Below, one piece after another: positions 11,695 to 21,679 of a stretch of DNA of 64,000 bases. The notes beneath the pieces were generated by a model that was given only the letters and a program-made list of their open reading frames with translations, was not told the origin of the DNA and did no database searches. This DNA comes from Muricea muricata (taxonomy: Eukaryota; Cnidaria; Anthozoa; Malacalcyonacea; Plexauridae). The first letter of the stretch is position 1. Each line of letters starts with the position of its first letter. Location of the stretch: positions 7,664,701 through 7,728,700 of the forward strand of contig OY979726.1 in the NCBI GenBank assembly GCA_963855995.1, written 5' to 3'. The position numbers and the translations under genes were made by a program.

Positions 11695-12047
11695 CAGTCG
11701 TTAAAAATATTATTCACAAGAATGTCATTGTTATTCACAGTAGTGTAATGACTTGATATTTCTGTACCTCTGGGATTTCATATTTTTGTGCAGCATATGT
11801 CAAAGCAAAACAAGTTAAAATTAATTTCTTACACCTATCCGTATTGCTAATTTTTCACTCAAAAGTGTAGTAAAAACAAAGCGACATTAACTGAGAAAAA
11901 ACAACAACAAACGTAATCATGTTTCCCATAAAAGTTTTGACGAACGAGGACAAAATCAGCGTGTATGACACAGCTTTTAAAACTTTTATAAGAACCAACA
12001 AAAGTATTAATTAATCAGCCAGAATGAATATGCGTACAGCTACATAT
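11695..12047. other. Left non-coding part of the transposon
   Basis: About 350 bp of AT-rich DNA between the left TIR and the transposase stop codon. It should be the 3' untranslated side of the gene. I see no open frame of note, no second TIR-like motif and no similarity to the satellite. Confidence 0.7.
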
Positions 12048-12052
12048 TTATT
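12047..12052 (-). terminator. Candidate poly(A) signal AATAAA overlapping the transposase stop
   Basis: On the minus strand the end of the gene reads GGGGAATAAATATG. The stop codon TAA (12050-12048) is embedded in AATAAA. It is the canonical hexamer, and about 350 bp of element remain for cleavage. AT-rich DNA gives such hexamers by chance, so use is not certain. Confidence 0.45.
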
Positions 12053-13145
12053 CCCCTTGTCCTTCGACATGCCCTCCGTTTCTTTGCACACAAAGTGTTG
12101 CTCGCTTGTGCATTTCTCGCATTGCATTTCTAACAATGTCAGGCTGCTGCCGTAAATCCTCGACTTCGTCGATTATTCTTTGGCGAAGTGTCGCGAGATT
12201 TTCTGGTGGTGTTGTGAACACTTTATTTTTAAGGTATCCCCAGAGAAAAAAGTCGCATGGAGTTAGATCTGGTGAACGTGGAGGCCATTCGATGTCATGT
12301 TGTAACCCAATTACACGATTTGGGAATGTTGCATTCAGCCGATCTCTTACTGCGATGAGACGATGTGCTGGTGCACCATCTTGTGCCCACCAAAGTGTTT
12401 GGAATACACCATTCACATGTTGGTCTCCAAATTGGCCAGAAAGTTGTGGGAATACATATTCATCTAGCATTTGGAGATAGGCAATGCCATTCACATTTCC
12501 ATCAAAGAAGTACGGACCAACAATTACACCATTGCCACATAGCCCAACCCAAACAGTAAGCTTTGCACGAGAATCGTTCCGATCAAAATTGAATTCTGGC
12601 GGGTCTCCTTTCGGTGCATATCTGCGGATATTGTGCGTGTTTACTTCGCCGTTCATCATGAATCCAGCTTCATCTCCAATGACAACATTCGCCGTAAAAT
12701 GAACACATTGGCATTGTCTAATCCACCATTGAGAAAAACGCACTCGCCGTGGAAAGTCGGTTTGTAGCAACGAGTGTCTTATGTGCATTCGATAGGGGTG
12801 CCAGCGTAATTCCAATTTGGTTATCCTGTTAAAACTTGAACGCGAAATTCCCAGACCGTTACGACGAGCGCTCACATTTTCAGGATTTTCTTCAAGAAGA
12901 TTTCTTACAGCGGCTACATTCTCTTCTGATCGTGCGACTCTACGTCTTCCAGAGTTACCCTTATTGCGATTATGGCTGGTGCCTGAGCTAAGGTACTTTT
13001 GCACATTACGCCAAATTGTGCTCTTAGATGGGACATTCCGATTCGGAAATCTCGCCCTAAATGCATCTCTCACAGCAGCTATGCTTTGTGTTTGGATGTA
13101 ATATTTGACAATAAGTACCCTCTGTTCGATTGTAAGTTGAGCCAT
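12048..13145 (-). CDS. Tc1/mariner-superfamily transposase, DD41D type, intact (365 aa)
   Basis: Cut-and-paste transposase expected to bind the element's TIRs and act in the nucleus. The start is the first in-frame ATG, at 13145, in a good context (GCAATGG). The frame stays open upstream to a TTG at 13211, but a non-ATG start is unlikely in an animal. Numbering from that ATG: an N-terminal helix-turn-helix at about 4-53 begins AQLTIEQR and contains PSKSTIWRNVQKYL; a basic SGRRR linker is at 65-69, in the place of the GRPR motif; a second helical DNA-binding segment lies at about 73-113; WHPY is at 115-118; the RNase-H-like DDE/D domain runs from about 154 to 318. Catalytic candidates are D158 (VVIGDEAGF), D256 (WAQDGAPAH) and D298 (SPDLTPCDFF), with 97 and 41 residues between them. 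No stop, frameshift or missing key residue is seen. The length is normal for the superfamily. The sole gene of the element. Confidence 0.93.
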   Translation of the reverse strand: MAQLTIEQRVLIVKYYIQTQSIAAVRDAFRARFPNRNVPSKSTIWRNVQKYLSSGTSHNRNKGNSGRRRVARSEENVAAVRNLLEENPENVSARRNGLGISRSSFNRITKLELRWHPYRMHIRHSLLQTDFPRRVRFSQWWIRQCQCVHFTANVVIGDEAGFMMNGEVNTHNIRRYAPKGDPPEFNFDRNDSRAKLTVWVGLCGNGVIVGPYFFDGNVNGIAYLQMLDEYVFPQLSGQFGDQHVNGVFQTLWWAQDGAPAHRLIAVRDRLNATFPNRVIGLQHDIEWPPRSPDLTPCDFFLWGYLKNKVFTTPPENLATLRQRIIDEVEDLRQQPDIVRNAMREMHKRATLCVQRNGGHVEGQGE

Positions 13146-13440
13146 TGCAAACGAACAAAATTTAACCTGTTTCTTTGTAAACGCGTAAACGTGTTTGTAA
13201 ATTCTTTGCAATATCCATGGGGCTATGAAAATTGTATGTCATTGTTTAATTCTAAATGCAATTGTTTAAAATCAGTATTGTGTATTTTTTTACACCGGCT
13301 TATTTCAATCTTGGGAATCTTATTACAACATTATAGCTGGAAAAAAATGGCATTTCTTTCCTGTCTTACATTTTTGTGGTTTCTGAACAACTGTGCGGAG
13401 TTTAAGATTCAGTTCAGCGCTGTCAATGTGTGAATCATAA
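13146..13440 (-). promoter_or_regulatory. Probable transposase 5' leader and promoter region
   Basis: DNA upstream of the transposase ATG up to the subterminal repeats. On the minus strand it holds an out-of-frame ATG at 13218 opening an 18-codon frame that ends at 13162, 16 bp before the transposase ATG, so it is a possible upstream ORF. A TATAAT-like stretch occurs near 13333, but no convincing core promoter can be fixed. Overlapping plus-strand frames here are chance. Confidence 0.4.
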
Positions 13441-13474
13441 TGCATACAACATTAATTTATGCGGGTTTCGTTTT
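13441..13474 (+). repeat. Subterminal direct repeat, inner copy
   Basis: A 34-bp stretch (TGCATACA ... ATTTATGCGGGTT-T-CGTTTT) matches 13478-13511 with 4 mismatches and a 37-bp repeat period. It therefore duplicates the inner half of the right TIR. It may be a second transposase-binding site, or a remnant of a local duplication. No equivalent second copy is seen at the left end. Confidence 0.8.
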
Positions 13475-13477
13475 AAG

Positions 13478-13511
13478 TGCATACATAATTGATTTATGCG
13501 GGTTCCGTTTT
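13478..13511 (+). repeat. Subterminal direct repeat, outer copy (overlaps right TIR)
   Basis: Partner of 13441-13474. From 13484 it overlaps the right TIR and contains GATTTATGCGGGTTCCG. Confidence 0.8.
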
Positions 13512-13526
13512 TTTTGGGACACCCTG
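13484..13526 (-). repeat. Right terminal inverted repeat (43 bp)
   Basis: Read on the minus strand it starts CAGGGTGTCCC, A8, CGGAACCC, then GCATAAATCAATTATG, differing from the left end only at TIR positions 28 and 36. The outer part is the expected cleavage end. The inner part is also present in a neighbouring direct repeat at 13441-13474. Confidence 0.95.
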
Positions 13527-13528
13527 TA
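13527..13528. repeat. Right TA target-site duplication
   Basis: ACACCCTG is followed by TA and then TATCATTGTGCTC, which rejoins the interrupted monomer exactly when one TA and the element are removed. Confidence 0.93.
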
Positions 13529-13799
13529 TATCATTGTGCTCAACTCGTTCTTTTTAGCACTCAAAACATCATTTTAAGCTCTAAAACGTCGCCGTGATCG
13601 ATTTGAGACGGATATTTTTAGTGTGCAGTCTGAGCATGTTTTTACGCTCAAATCGCTTCGAGAACGCCTAAAACGCGATTTTGATGATTGTAAGAGCGTT
13701 TCTTTTCAGTGTCAAAGCATGTTGTAGGTTTCTCATTTCAACATGCTATTTTGCTGATGTCGATAGTTTGAGCGCCGAAAACGTGATTGCGGACTTGCT

Positions 13800-16700
13800 A
13801 AGTTCTCCAATTTCGATTTAGAAGCTGTCTTTTAGGTCTGCGATTGCAATATATCATTGGGCTCAACTCGTTCTTTTTAGCACTCAAAACATCATTTTAA
13901 GCTCTAAAACGTCGCCGTGATCGATTTAAAACGGCAATTTTTAGTTGGCAGTCCGAGCATGTTTTTACGCTCAAATCGCTTCGAGAACGCCTAAAACGCG
14001 ATTTTGATGATTGTAAGAGCGTTTCTTTCCAGTGTCAAAGCATGTTGTAGGTTTCTCATTTCAACATGCTATTTTGCTGATATCGATAGTTTGAGCGCCG
14101 AAAACGTGATTGCGGACTTGCTAAGTTCTCCAATTTCGATTTAGAAGCTGTCTTTTAGGTCTGCGATTGCAATATATCATTGGGCTCAACTCGTTCTTTT
14201 TAGCACTCAAAACATCATTTTAAGCTCTAAAACGTCGCCGTGATCGATTTAAAACGGCAATTTTTAGTTGGCAGTCCGAGCATGTTTTTACGCTCAAATC
14301 GCTTCCAGAACGCCTAAAACGCGATTTTGATGATTGTAAGAACGTTTCTTTTCAGTCTCAAAGCATGTTGTAGGTTTCTCATTTCAACATGCTATTTTAC
14401 TGATGTCGATAGTTTGAGCTCCGAAAACGTGATTGCGGACTTGCTAAGTTTTCCATTTTCGATTTAGAAGCTGTCTTTTAGGTCCGCGATTGCAATATAT
14501 CATTGGGCTCAACTCGTTCATTTTAGCACTCAAAACATTATTTTGAGCTCTAAAACGCTGCTGTGATCGATTTAAAACGGCAATTTTTAGTTGGCAGTCC
14601 GAGCATGTTTTTACGCTCAAATCGCTTCCAGAACGCCTAAAACGCGATTTTGATGATTGTAAGAACGTTTCTTTTCAGTCTCAAAGCATGTTGTAGGTTT
14701 CTCATTTCAACATGCTATTTTACTGATGTCGATAGTTTGAGCTCCGAAAACGTGATTGCGGACTTGCTAAGTTTTCCATTTTCGATTTAGAAGCTGTCTT
14801 TTAGGTCCGCGATTGCAATATATCATTGGGCTCAACTCGTTCATTTTAGCACTCAAAACATTATTTTGAGCTCTAAAACGCTGCTGTGATCGATTTGAGA
14901 CGGCAATTTTTAGTTGGCAGTCCGAGCATGTTTTTACGCTCAAATCGCTTCCAGAACGCCTAAAACGCAATTTTGATGATTGTAAGAGCGTTTCTTTTCA
15001 GTGTCAATGCATGTTGTAGGTTTCTCATTTCAACATGCTATTTTACTGATGTCGATAGTTTGAGCTCCGAAAACGTGATTGCGGACTTGCTAAGTTTTCC
15101 ATTTTCGATTTAGAAGCTGTCTTTTAGGTCCGCGATTGCAATATATCATTGGGCTCAACTCGTTCATTTTAGCACTCAAAACATTATTTTGAGCTCTAAA
15201 ACGCTGCTGTGATCGATTTGAGACGGCAATTTTTAGTTGGCAGTCCGAGCATGTTTTTACGCTCAAATCGCTTCCAGAACGCCTAAAACGCAATTTTGAT
15301 GATTGTAAGAGCGTTTCTTTTCAGTGTCAATGCATGTTGTAGGTTTCTCATTTCAACATGCTATTTTGCTGATGTCGATAGTTTGAGCCCCGAAAACGTG
15401 ATTGCGGACTTGCTAAGTTCTCCAATTTCGATTTAGAAGCTGTCTTTTAGGTCCGCGATTGCAATATATCATTGGGCTCAACTCGTTCATTTTAGCACTC
15501 AAAACATCATTTTAAGCTCTAAAACGTCGCCGTGATCGATTTGAGACGGCAATTATTGTTGGCAGTCCGAGGATTTTTTTACGCTTAAATCGCTTCGAGA
15601 ACACCTAAAACGCGATTTTGATTATTGTAAGAGCGTTTCTTTTCAGTCTCAATGCACGTTGTAGGTTTCTAATTTCAACATGCTATTTTGCTGATGTCGA
15701 TAGTTTGAGCGCCGAAAATATGATTGCGAAAATGCTAAGTTCTCCAGTTTCGATTTAGAAGCTGTCTCTTAGATACGCGATTTCAATATATCATTGTGCT
15801 CAACTCGTTCTTTTTAGCACTCAAAACATCATTTTAAGCTCTAAAACGTCGCCGTGATCGATTTGAGACGGATATTTTTAGTTTGCAGTCTGAGCATGTT
15901 TTTACGCTCAAATCGCTTCGAGAACGCCTAAAACGCGATTTTGTTGATTGTAAGAACGTTTCTTTTCAGTCTAAAAGCATGCTGTAAGTTTCTCATTTCA
16001 ACATGCTATTTTGCTGATGTCGATAGTTTGAGCGCTGAAAACGTGATTGCGGACTTGCTAAGTTCTCCAATTTCGATTTAGAAGCTGTCTTTTAGGTCCG
16101 CGATTGCAATATATCATTGGGCTCAACTCGTTCATTTTAGCACTCAAAACATCATTTTAAGCTCTAAAACGTCGCCGTGATCGATTTGAGACCGCAATTG
16201 TTAGTAGGCAGTCTGAGCATGTTTTTACGCTCAAATCACTTCCAGAACGCCTAAAACGCGATTTTGATGACTGTAAGAGCGTTTCTTTTTATTGTCAAAG
16301 CATGTTGTAGGTTTCAAATTTCAACATTCTATTTTGCTGATGTCGATAGTTTGAGCGCCGAAAACATGATTGCGGAATTCCTATAAGTTCTACAATTTCG
16401 ATTTAGAAGCTGTCTTTTAGGTACGCAATTGCAATATATTATTGTCCTCAACTCGTTCATTTTAGCACTCAAAACATCATTTTAAGCTCTAAAACGTCGC
16501 CGTGATCGATTTGAGACGGATGTTTTTAGTTGGCAGTCCTAGCATGTTTTTACGCTCAAATCGCTTCCAGAACGCCTAAAACGTGATTTTGACGATTGTA
16601 AGAGCGTTTCTTTTCAGTGTCAAAGCATGTTGTAGGTTTCTCATTTCAACATGCTATTTTGCTGATGTCGATAGTTTGAGCGCCGAAAACGTGATTGCGG

Positions 16701-18000
16701 ACTTGCTAAGTTCTCCAATTTCGATTTAGAAGCTGTCTTTTAGGTCCGCGATTGCAATATATCATTGGGCTCAACTCGTTCATTTTAGCACTCAAAACAT
16801 CATTTTAAGCTCTAAAACGTCGCCGTGATCGATTTGAGACGGCAATTATTGTTGGCAGTCGGAGCATTTTTTTACGCTCAAATCGCTTCGAGAACGCCTA
16901 AAACGCGATTTTGATTATTGTAAGAGCGTTTCTTTTCAGTCTCAATGCACGTTGTAGGTTTCTAATTTCAACATGCTATTTTGCTGATGTCGATAGTTTG
17001 AGCGCCGAGAACATGATTGCGGACATGCTAAGTTCTCCAATTTCGATTTAGAAGCTGTCTTTTAGATACGCGATTGCTATATATCATTGTGCTCAACTCG
17101 TTCTTTTTAGCACTCAAAACATCATTTTAAGCTCTAAAACGTCGCCGTGATCGATTTGAGACGGATATTTTTAGTGTGCAGTCTGAGCATGTTTTTACGC
17201 TCAAATCGCTTCGAGAACGCCTAAAACGCGATTTTGATGATTGTAAGAGCGTTTCTTTTCAGTGTCAAAGCATGTTGTAGGTTTCTCATTTCAACATGCT
17301 ATTTTGCTGATGTCGATAGTTTGAGCGCCGAAAACGTGATTGCGGACTTGCTAAGTTCTCCAATTTCGATTTAGAAGCTGTCTTTTAGGTCTGCGATTGC
17401 AATATATCATTGGGCTCAACTCGTTCTTTTTAGCACTCAAAACATCATTTTAAGCTCTAAAACGTCGCCGTGATCGATTTAAAACGGCAATTTTTAGTTG
17501 GCAGTCCGAGCATGTTTTTACGCTCAAATCGCTTCGAGAACGCCTAAAACGCGATTTTGATGATTGTAAGAGCGTTTCTTTTCAGTGTCAAAGCATGTTG
17601 TAGGTTTCTCATTTCAACATGCTATTTTGCTGATATCGATAGTTTGAGCGCTGAAAACGTGATTGCGGACTTGCTAAGTTGTCCAATTTCGATTTAGAAG
17701 CTGTCTTTTAGGTCCGCGCTTGCAATATATCATTGGGCTGAACTCGTTCATTTTAGCACTCAAAACATCATTTTAAGCTCTAAAACGTCACCGTGATCGA
17801 TTTGAGACGGATATTTTTAGTTTGCAGTCCGAGCATGTTTTTACGCTCAAATCAATTCCAGAACGCCTAAAACGCGATTTTGATGATTGTAAGAACGTTT
17901 CTTTTCAGTCTCAAAGCATGTTGTAGGTTTCTCATTTCAACATGCTATTTTACTGATGTCGATAGTTTGAGCTCCGAAAACGTGATTGCGGACTTGCTAA
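13800..18000 (+). repeat. Higher-order block, about 13 monomers, paralogous to ~28980-33460
   Basis: Shared rare variants fix the match. The TTTCTTTCCAG variant at 14021-14030 recurs at 29204-29213, CCGAGGATTTTTTTACGC at 15567 recurs at 30750, and the TATATATC monomer at 17076 recurs at 32259, all offset 15,183 (47 monomers plus 2 bp). Beyond about 17700 the offset becomes 15,506, because one monomer is missing from this copy (or extra in the other). The unusual GGGCTGAACTC occurs in both, at 17735 and 33241. A shorter related run is at ~8000-9700. Confidence 0.75.
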
Positions 18001-21000
18001 GTTTTCCATTTTCGATTTAGAAGCTGTCTTTTAGGTCCGCGATTGCAATATATCATTGGGCTCAACTCGTTCATTTTAGCACTCAAAACATTATTTTGAG
18101 CTCTAAAACGCTGCTGTGATCGATTTGAGACGGCAATTTTTAGTTGGCAGTCCGAGCATGTTTTTACGCTCAAATCGCTTCCAGAACGCCTAAAACGCAA
18201 TTTTGATGATTGTAAGAGCGTTTCTTTTCAGTGTCAATGCATGTTGTAGGTTTCTCATTTCAACATGCTATTTTGCTGATGTCGATAGTTTGAGCCCCGA
18301 AAACGTGATTGCGGACTTGCTAAGTTCTCCAATTTCGATTTAGAAGCTGTCTTTTAGGTCCGCGATTGCAATATATCATTGGGCTCAACTCGTTCATTTT
18401 AGCACTCAAAACATCATTTTAAGCTCTAAAACGTCGCCGTGATCGATTTGAGACGGCAATTATTGTTGGCAGTCCGAGGATTTTTTTACGCTTAAATCGC
18501 TTCGAGAACACCTAAAACGCGATTTTGATTATTGTAAGAGCGTTTCTTTTCAGTCTCAATGCACGTTGTAGGTTTCTAATTTCAACATGCTATTTTGCTG
18601 ATGTCGATAGTTTGAGCGCCGAAAATATGATTGCGAAAATGCTAAGTTCTCCAATTTCGATTTAGAAGCTGTCTCTTAGATACGCGATTTCAATATATCA
18701 TTGTGCTCAACTCGTTCTTTTTAGCACTCAAAACATCATTTTAAGCTTTAAAACGTCGCCGTGATCGATTTGAGACGGATATTTTTAGTTTGCAGTCTGA
18801 GCATGTTTTTACGCTCAAATCGCTTCGAGAACGCCTAAAACGCGATTTTGTTGATTGTAAGAACGTTTCTTTTCAGTCTAAAAGCATGCTGTAAGTTTCT
18901 CATTTCAACATGCTATTTTGCTGATGTCGATAGTTTGAGCGCTGAAAACGTGATTGCGGACTTGCTAAGTTCTCCAATTTCGATTTAGAAGCTGTCTTTT
19001 AGGTCCGCGATTGCAATATATCATTGGGCTCAACTCGTACTTTTTAGCACTCAAAACATCATTTTAAGCTCTAAAACGTCGCCGTGATCGATTTGAGACG
19101 GATATTTTTAGTTTGCAGTCCGAGCAAGTTTTTACGCTCAAATCAATTCCAGAACGCCTAAAACGCGATTTTGATGATTGTAAGAACGTTTCTCTTCAGT
19201 CTCAAAGCATGTTGTAGGTTTCTCATTTCAACATGCTATTTTACTGATGTCGATTGTTTGAGCGCCGAAAACGTGATTGCGGACTTGCTAAGTTCTCCAA
19301 TTTCGATTTAGAAGCTGTCTTTTAGGTCCGCGATTGCAATATATCATTGGGCTCAACTCGTACTTTTTAGCACTCAAAACATCATTTTAAGCTCTAAATT
19401 ATCGCCGTGATCGTTTTGAGACGGATATTTTTAGTTGGCAGTCTGAGCATGTTTTTACGCTCAAATCGCTTCGACAACGTCTAAAACGCGATTTTGATTA
19501 TTGTAAGAGCGTTTCTTTTCAGTCTCAAAGCATGTTGTAGGTTTCTCATTTCAACATGCTATTTTGCTGATGTCGATAGTTTGATCGCCGGAAACATGAT
19601 TGTGGACTTCCTATAAGTTCTCCAATTTCGATTTAGAAGACAGCTTTTAGGTACGCGATTGCAATATATTATTGTGCTCAACTCGTTCATTTTAGCACTA
19701 AAAACATCATTTTAAGCTACAAAACGTCGCCGTGATCGATTTGAGACGGCAATTTTTAGTGTGCAGTTTGAGCATGTTTTTACGCTCAAATCACTTCAAG
19801 AACGCCTAAAACGCGATTTTGATGACTGTAAGAGCGTTTCTTTTCATTCTCAAAGCATTTTGTAGGTTTCTAATTTCAACATGCTATTTTGCTTATGTCG
19901 ATAGTCTGAGCGCCGAAAACATGATTGCGGACTTCCTATAAGTTCTCCAATTTCGATTTAGAAGCTGTCTTTTAGGACCGCGATTGCAATATATCATTGT
20001 GCTCAAGTCATTCTTTTTAGCACTCAAAACATCATTTTAAGCTCTAAAACGTCGCCGTGATCGATTTGAGACGGATATTTTTAGTTGGAAGTCTGAGCAT
20101 GTTTTTACGCTCAAATCGCTTCCAGAACGCCTAAAACGCGATTTTGATGATTGTAAGAGCGTTTCTTTTCAGTGTCAATGCATGTTGTAGGTTTCTCATT
20201 TCAACATGCTATATTGCTGATGTCGATAGTTTGAGCGCCGAAAACGTGATTACGGACTTGCTAAGTTCTCCAATTTCGATTTAGAAGCTGTCTTTTAGGT
20301 CCACGATTGCAAAATATCATTGGGCTCAACTCGTTCATTTTAGCACTCAAAACATCATTTTAAGCTCTAAAACGTCGCCGTGATCGATTTGAGACGGCAA
20401 TTATTGTTGGCAGTCCGAGCATTTTTTTACGCTCAAATCGCTTCGAGAACGCCTAAAACGCGATTTTGATTATTGTAAGAGCGTTTCTTTTCAGTCTCAA
20501 TGCACGTTGTAGGTTTCTAATTTCAACATGCTATTTTGCTGATGTCGATAGTTTGAGCGCCGAAAACATGATTGCGGACATGCTAAGTTCTCCAATTTCG
20601 ATTTAGAAGCTGTCTTTTAGATACGCAATTTCAATATATCATTGTGCTCAACTCGTTCTTTTTAGCACTCAAAACATCATTTTAAGCTCTAAAACGTCGC
20701 CGTGATCGATTTGAGACGGATATTTTTAGTTTGCAGTCTGAGCATGTTTTTACGCTCAAATCGCTTCGAGAACGCCTAAAACGCGATTTTAATGATTGTA
20801 AGAACGTTTCTTTTTAGTCTAAAAGCATGCTGTAAGTTTCTCATTTCAACATGCTATTTTGCTGATGTCGATAGTTTGAGCGCCGAAAACATGATTGCGG
20901 ACATGCTAAGTTCTCCAATTTCGATTTAGAAGCTGTCTTTTAGGTACGCGATTTCAATATATCATTGTGCTCAACTCGTTCTTTTTAGCACTCAAAACAT

Positions 21001-21679
21001 CATTTTAAGCTCTAAAACGTCGGCGTGATCGATTTTAGTCGGCAATTTTTAGTTGGCAGTCTGAGCATGTTTTTACGCTCAAATCGCTCCAGAACGTCTA
21101 AAACGCGGTTTTGATGATTGTAATAGCGTTTCTTTTCATTCTCAAAGCATGTTGTAGGTTTCTCATTTCAACATTCTATTTTGCTGATGTCGATAGTTTG
21201 ATCGCCGGAAACATGATTGCGGACTTCCTATAAGTTCTCCAATTTCGATTTAGAAGACAGCTTTTAAGTACGCGATTGCAATATATTATTGTGCTCAACT
21301 CGTTCATTTTAGCACTCATAACATCATTTTAAGCTATAAAACGTCGCCGTGATCGATTTGAGACGGCAATTGTTAGTGTGCAGTCTGAGCATGTTTTTAC
21401 GCTCAAATCACTTCCAGAACGCCTAAAACGCGATTTTGATGACTGTAAGAGCGTTTCTTTTCATTCTCAAAGCATGTTGTAGGTTTCTAATTTCAACATG
21501 CTATTTTGCTGATGTCGATAGTCTGAGCGCCGAAAACATGATTGCGGACTTGCTAAGTTCTCCAATTTCGATTTAGAAGCTGTCTTTTAGGTCCGCGATT
21601 GCGATATATCATTGGGCTCAACTCGTTCATTTTAGCACTCAAAACATCATTTTAAGCTCTAAAACGTCGCCGTGATCGA

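Larger units (their letters stand above)
11652..13526 (-). mobile_element. Complete Tc1/mariner-superfamily DNA transposon (DD41D type)
   Basis: A 1,875-bp element bounded by 43-bp terminal inverted repeats with two mismatches and flanked by a TA duplication. It holds one intact transposase gene on the minus strand (12048-13145), a short left non-coding part, and a ~340-bp right non-coding part that should contain the promoter. Removing it restores a perfect monomer. Size, TIRs, TA target and the D-D-D catalytic pattern all fit the Tc1/mariner/IS630 superfamily, and the 41-residue spacing between the last two aspartates fits the DD41D group (family assignment from memory of motifs). Equivalent monomers elsewhere in the window are empty, so the insertion is later than the block duplications. 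Everything needed for transposition appears intact, so it may be active or only recently silenced. Confidence 0.95.

Noticed and set aside
12106..13433. Five plus-strand open frames opposite or beside the transposase (12106, 12365, 12484, 12817, 12999)
   Set aside because: Antisense shadows of the transposase coding strand, or its non-coding flank, with no independent domain evidence.
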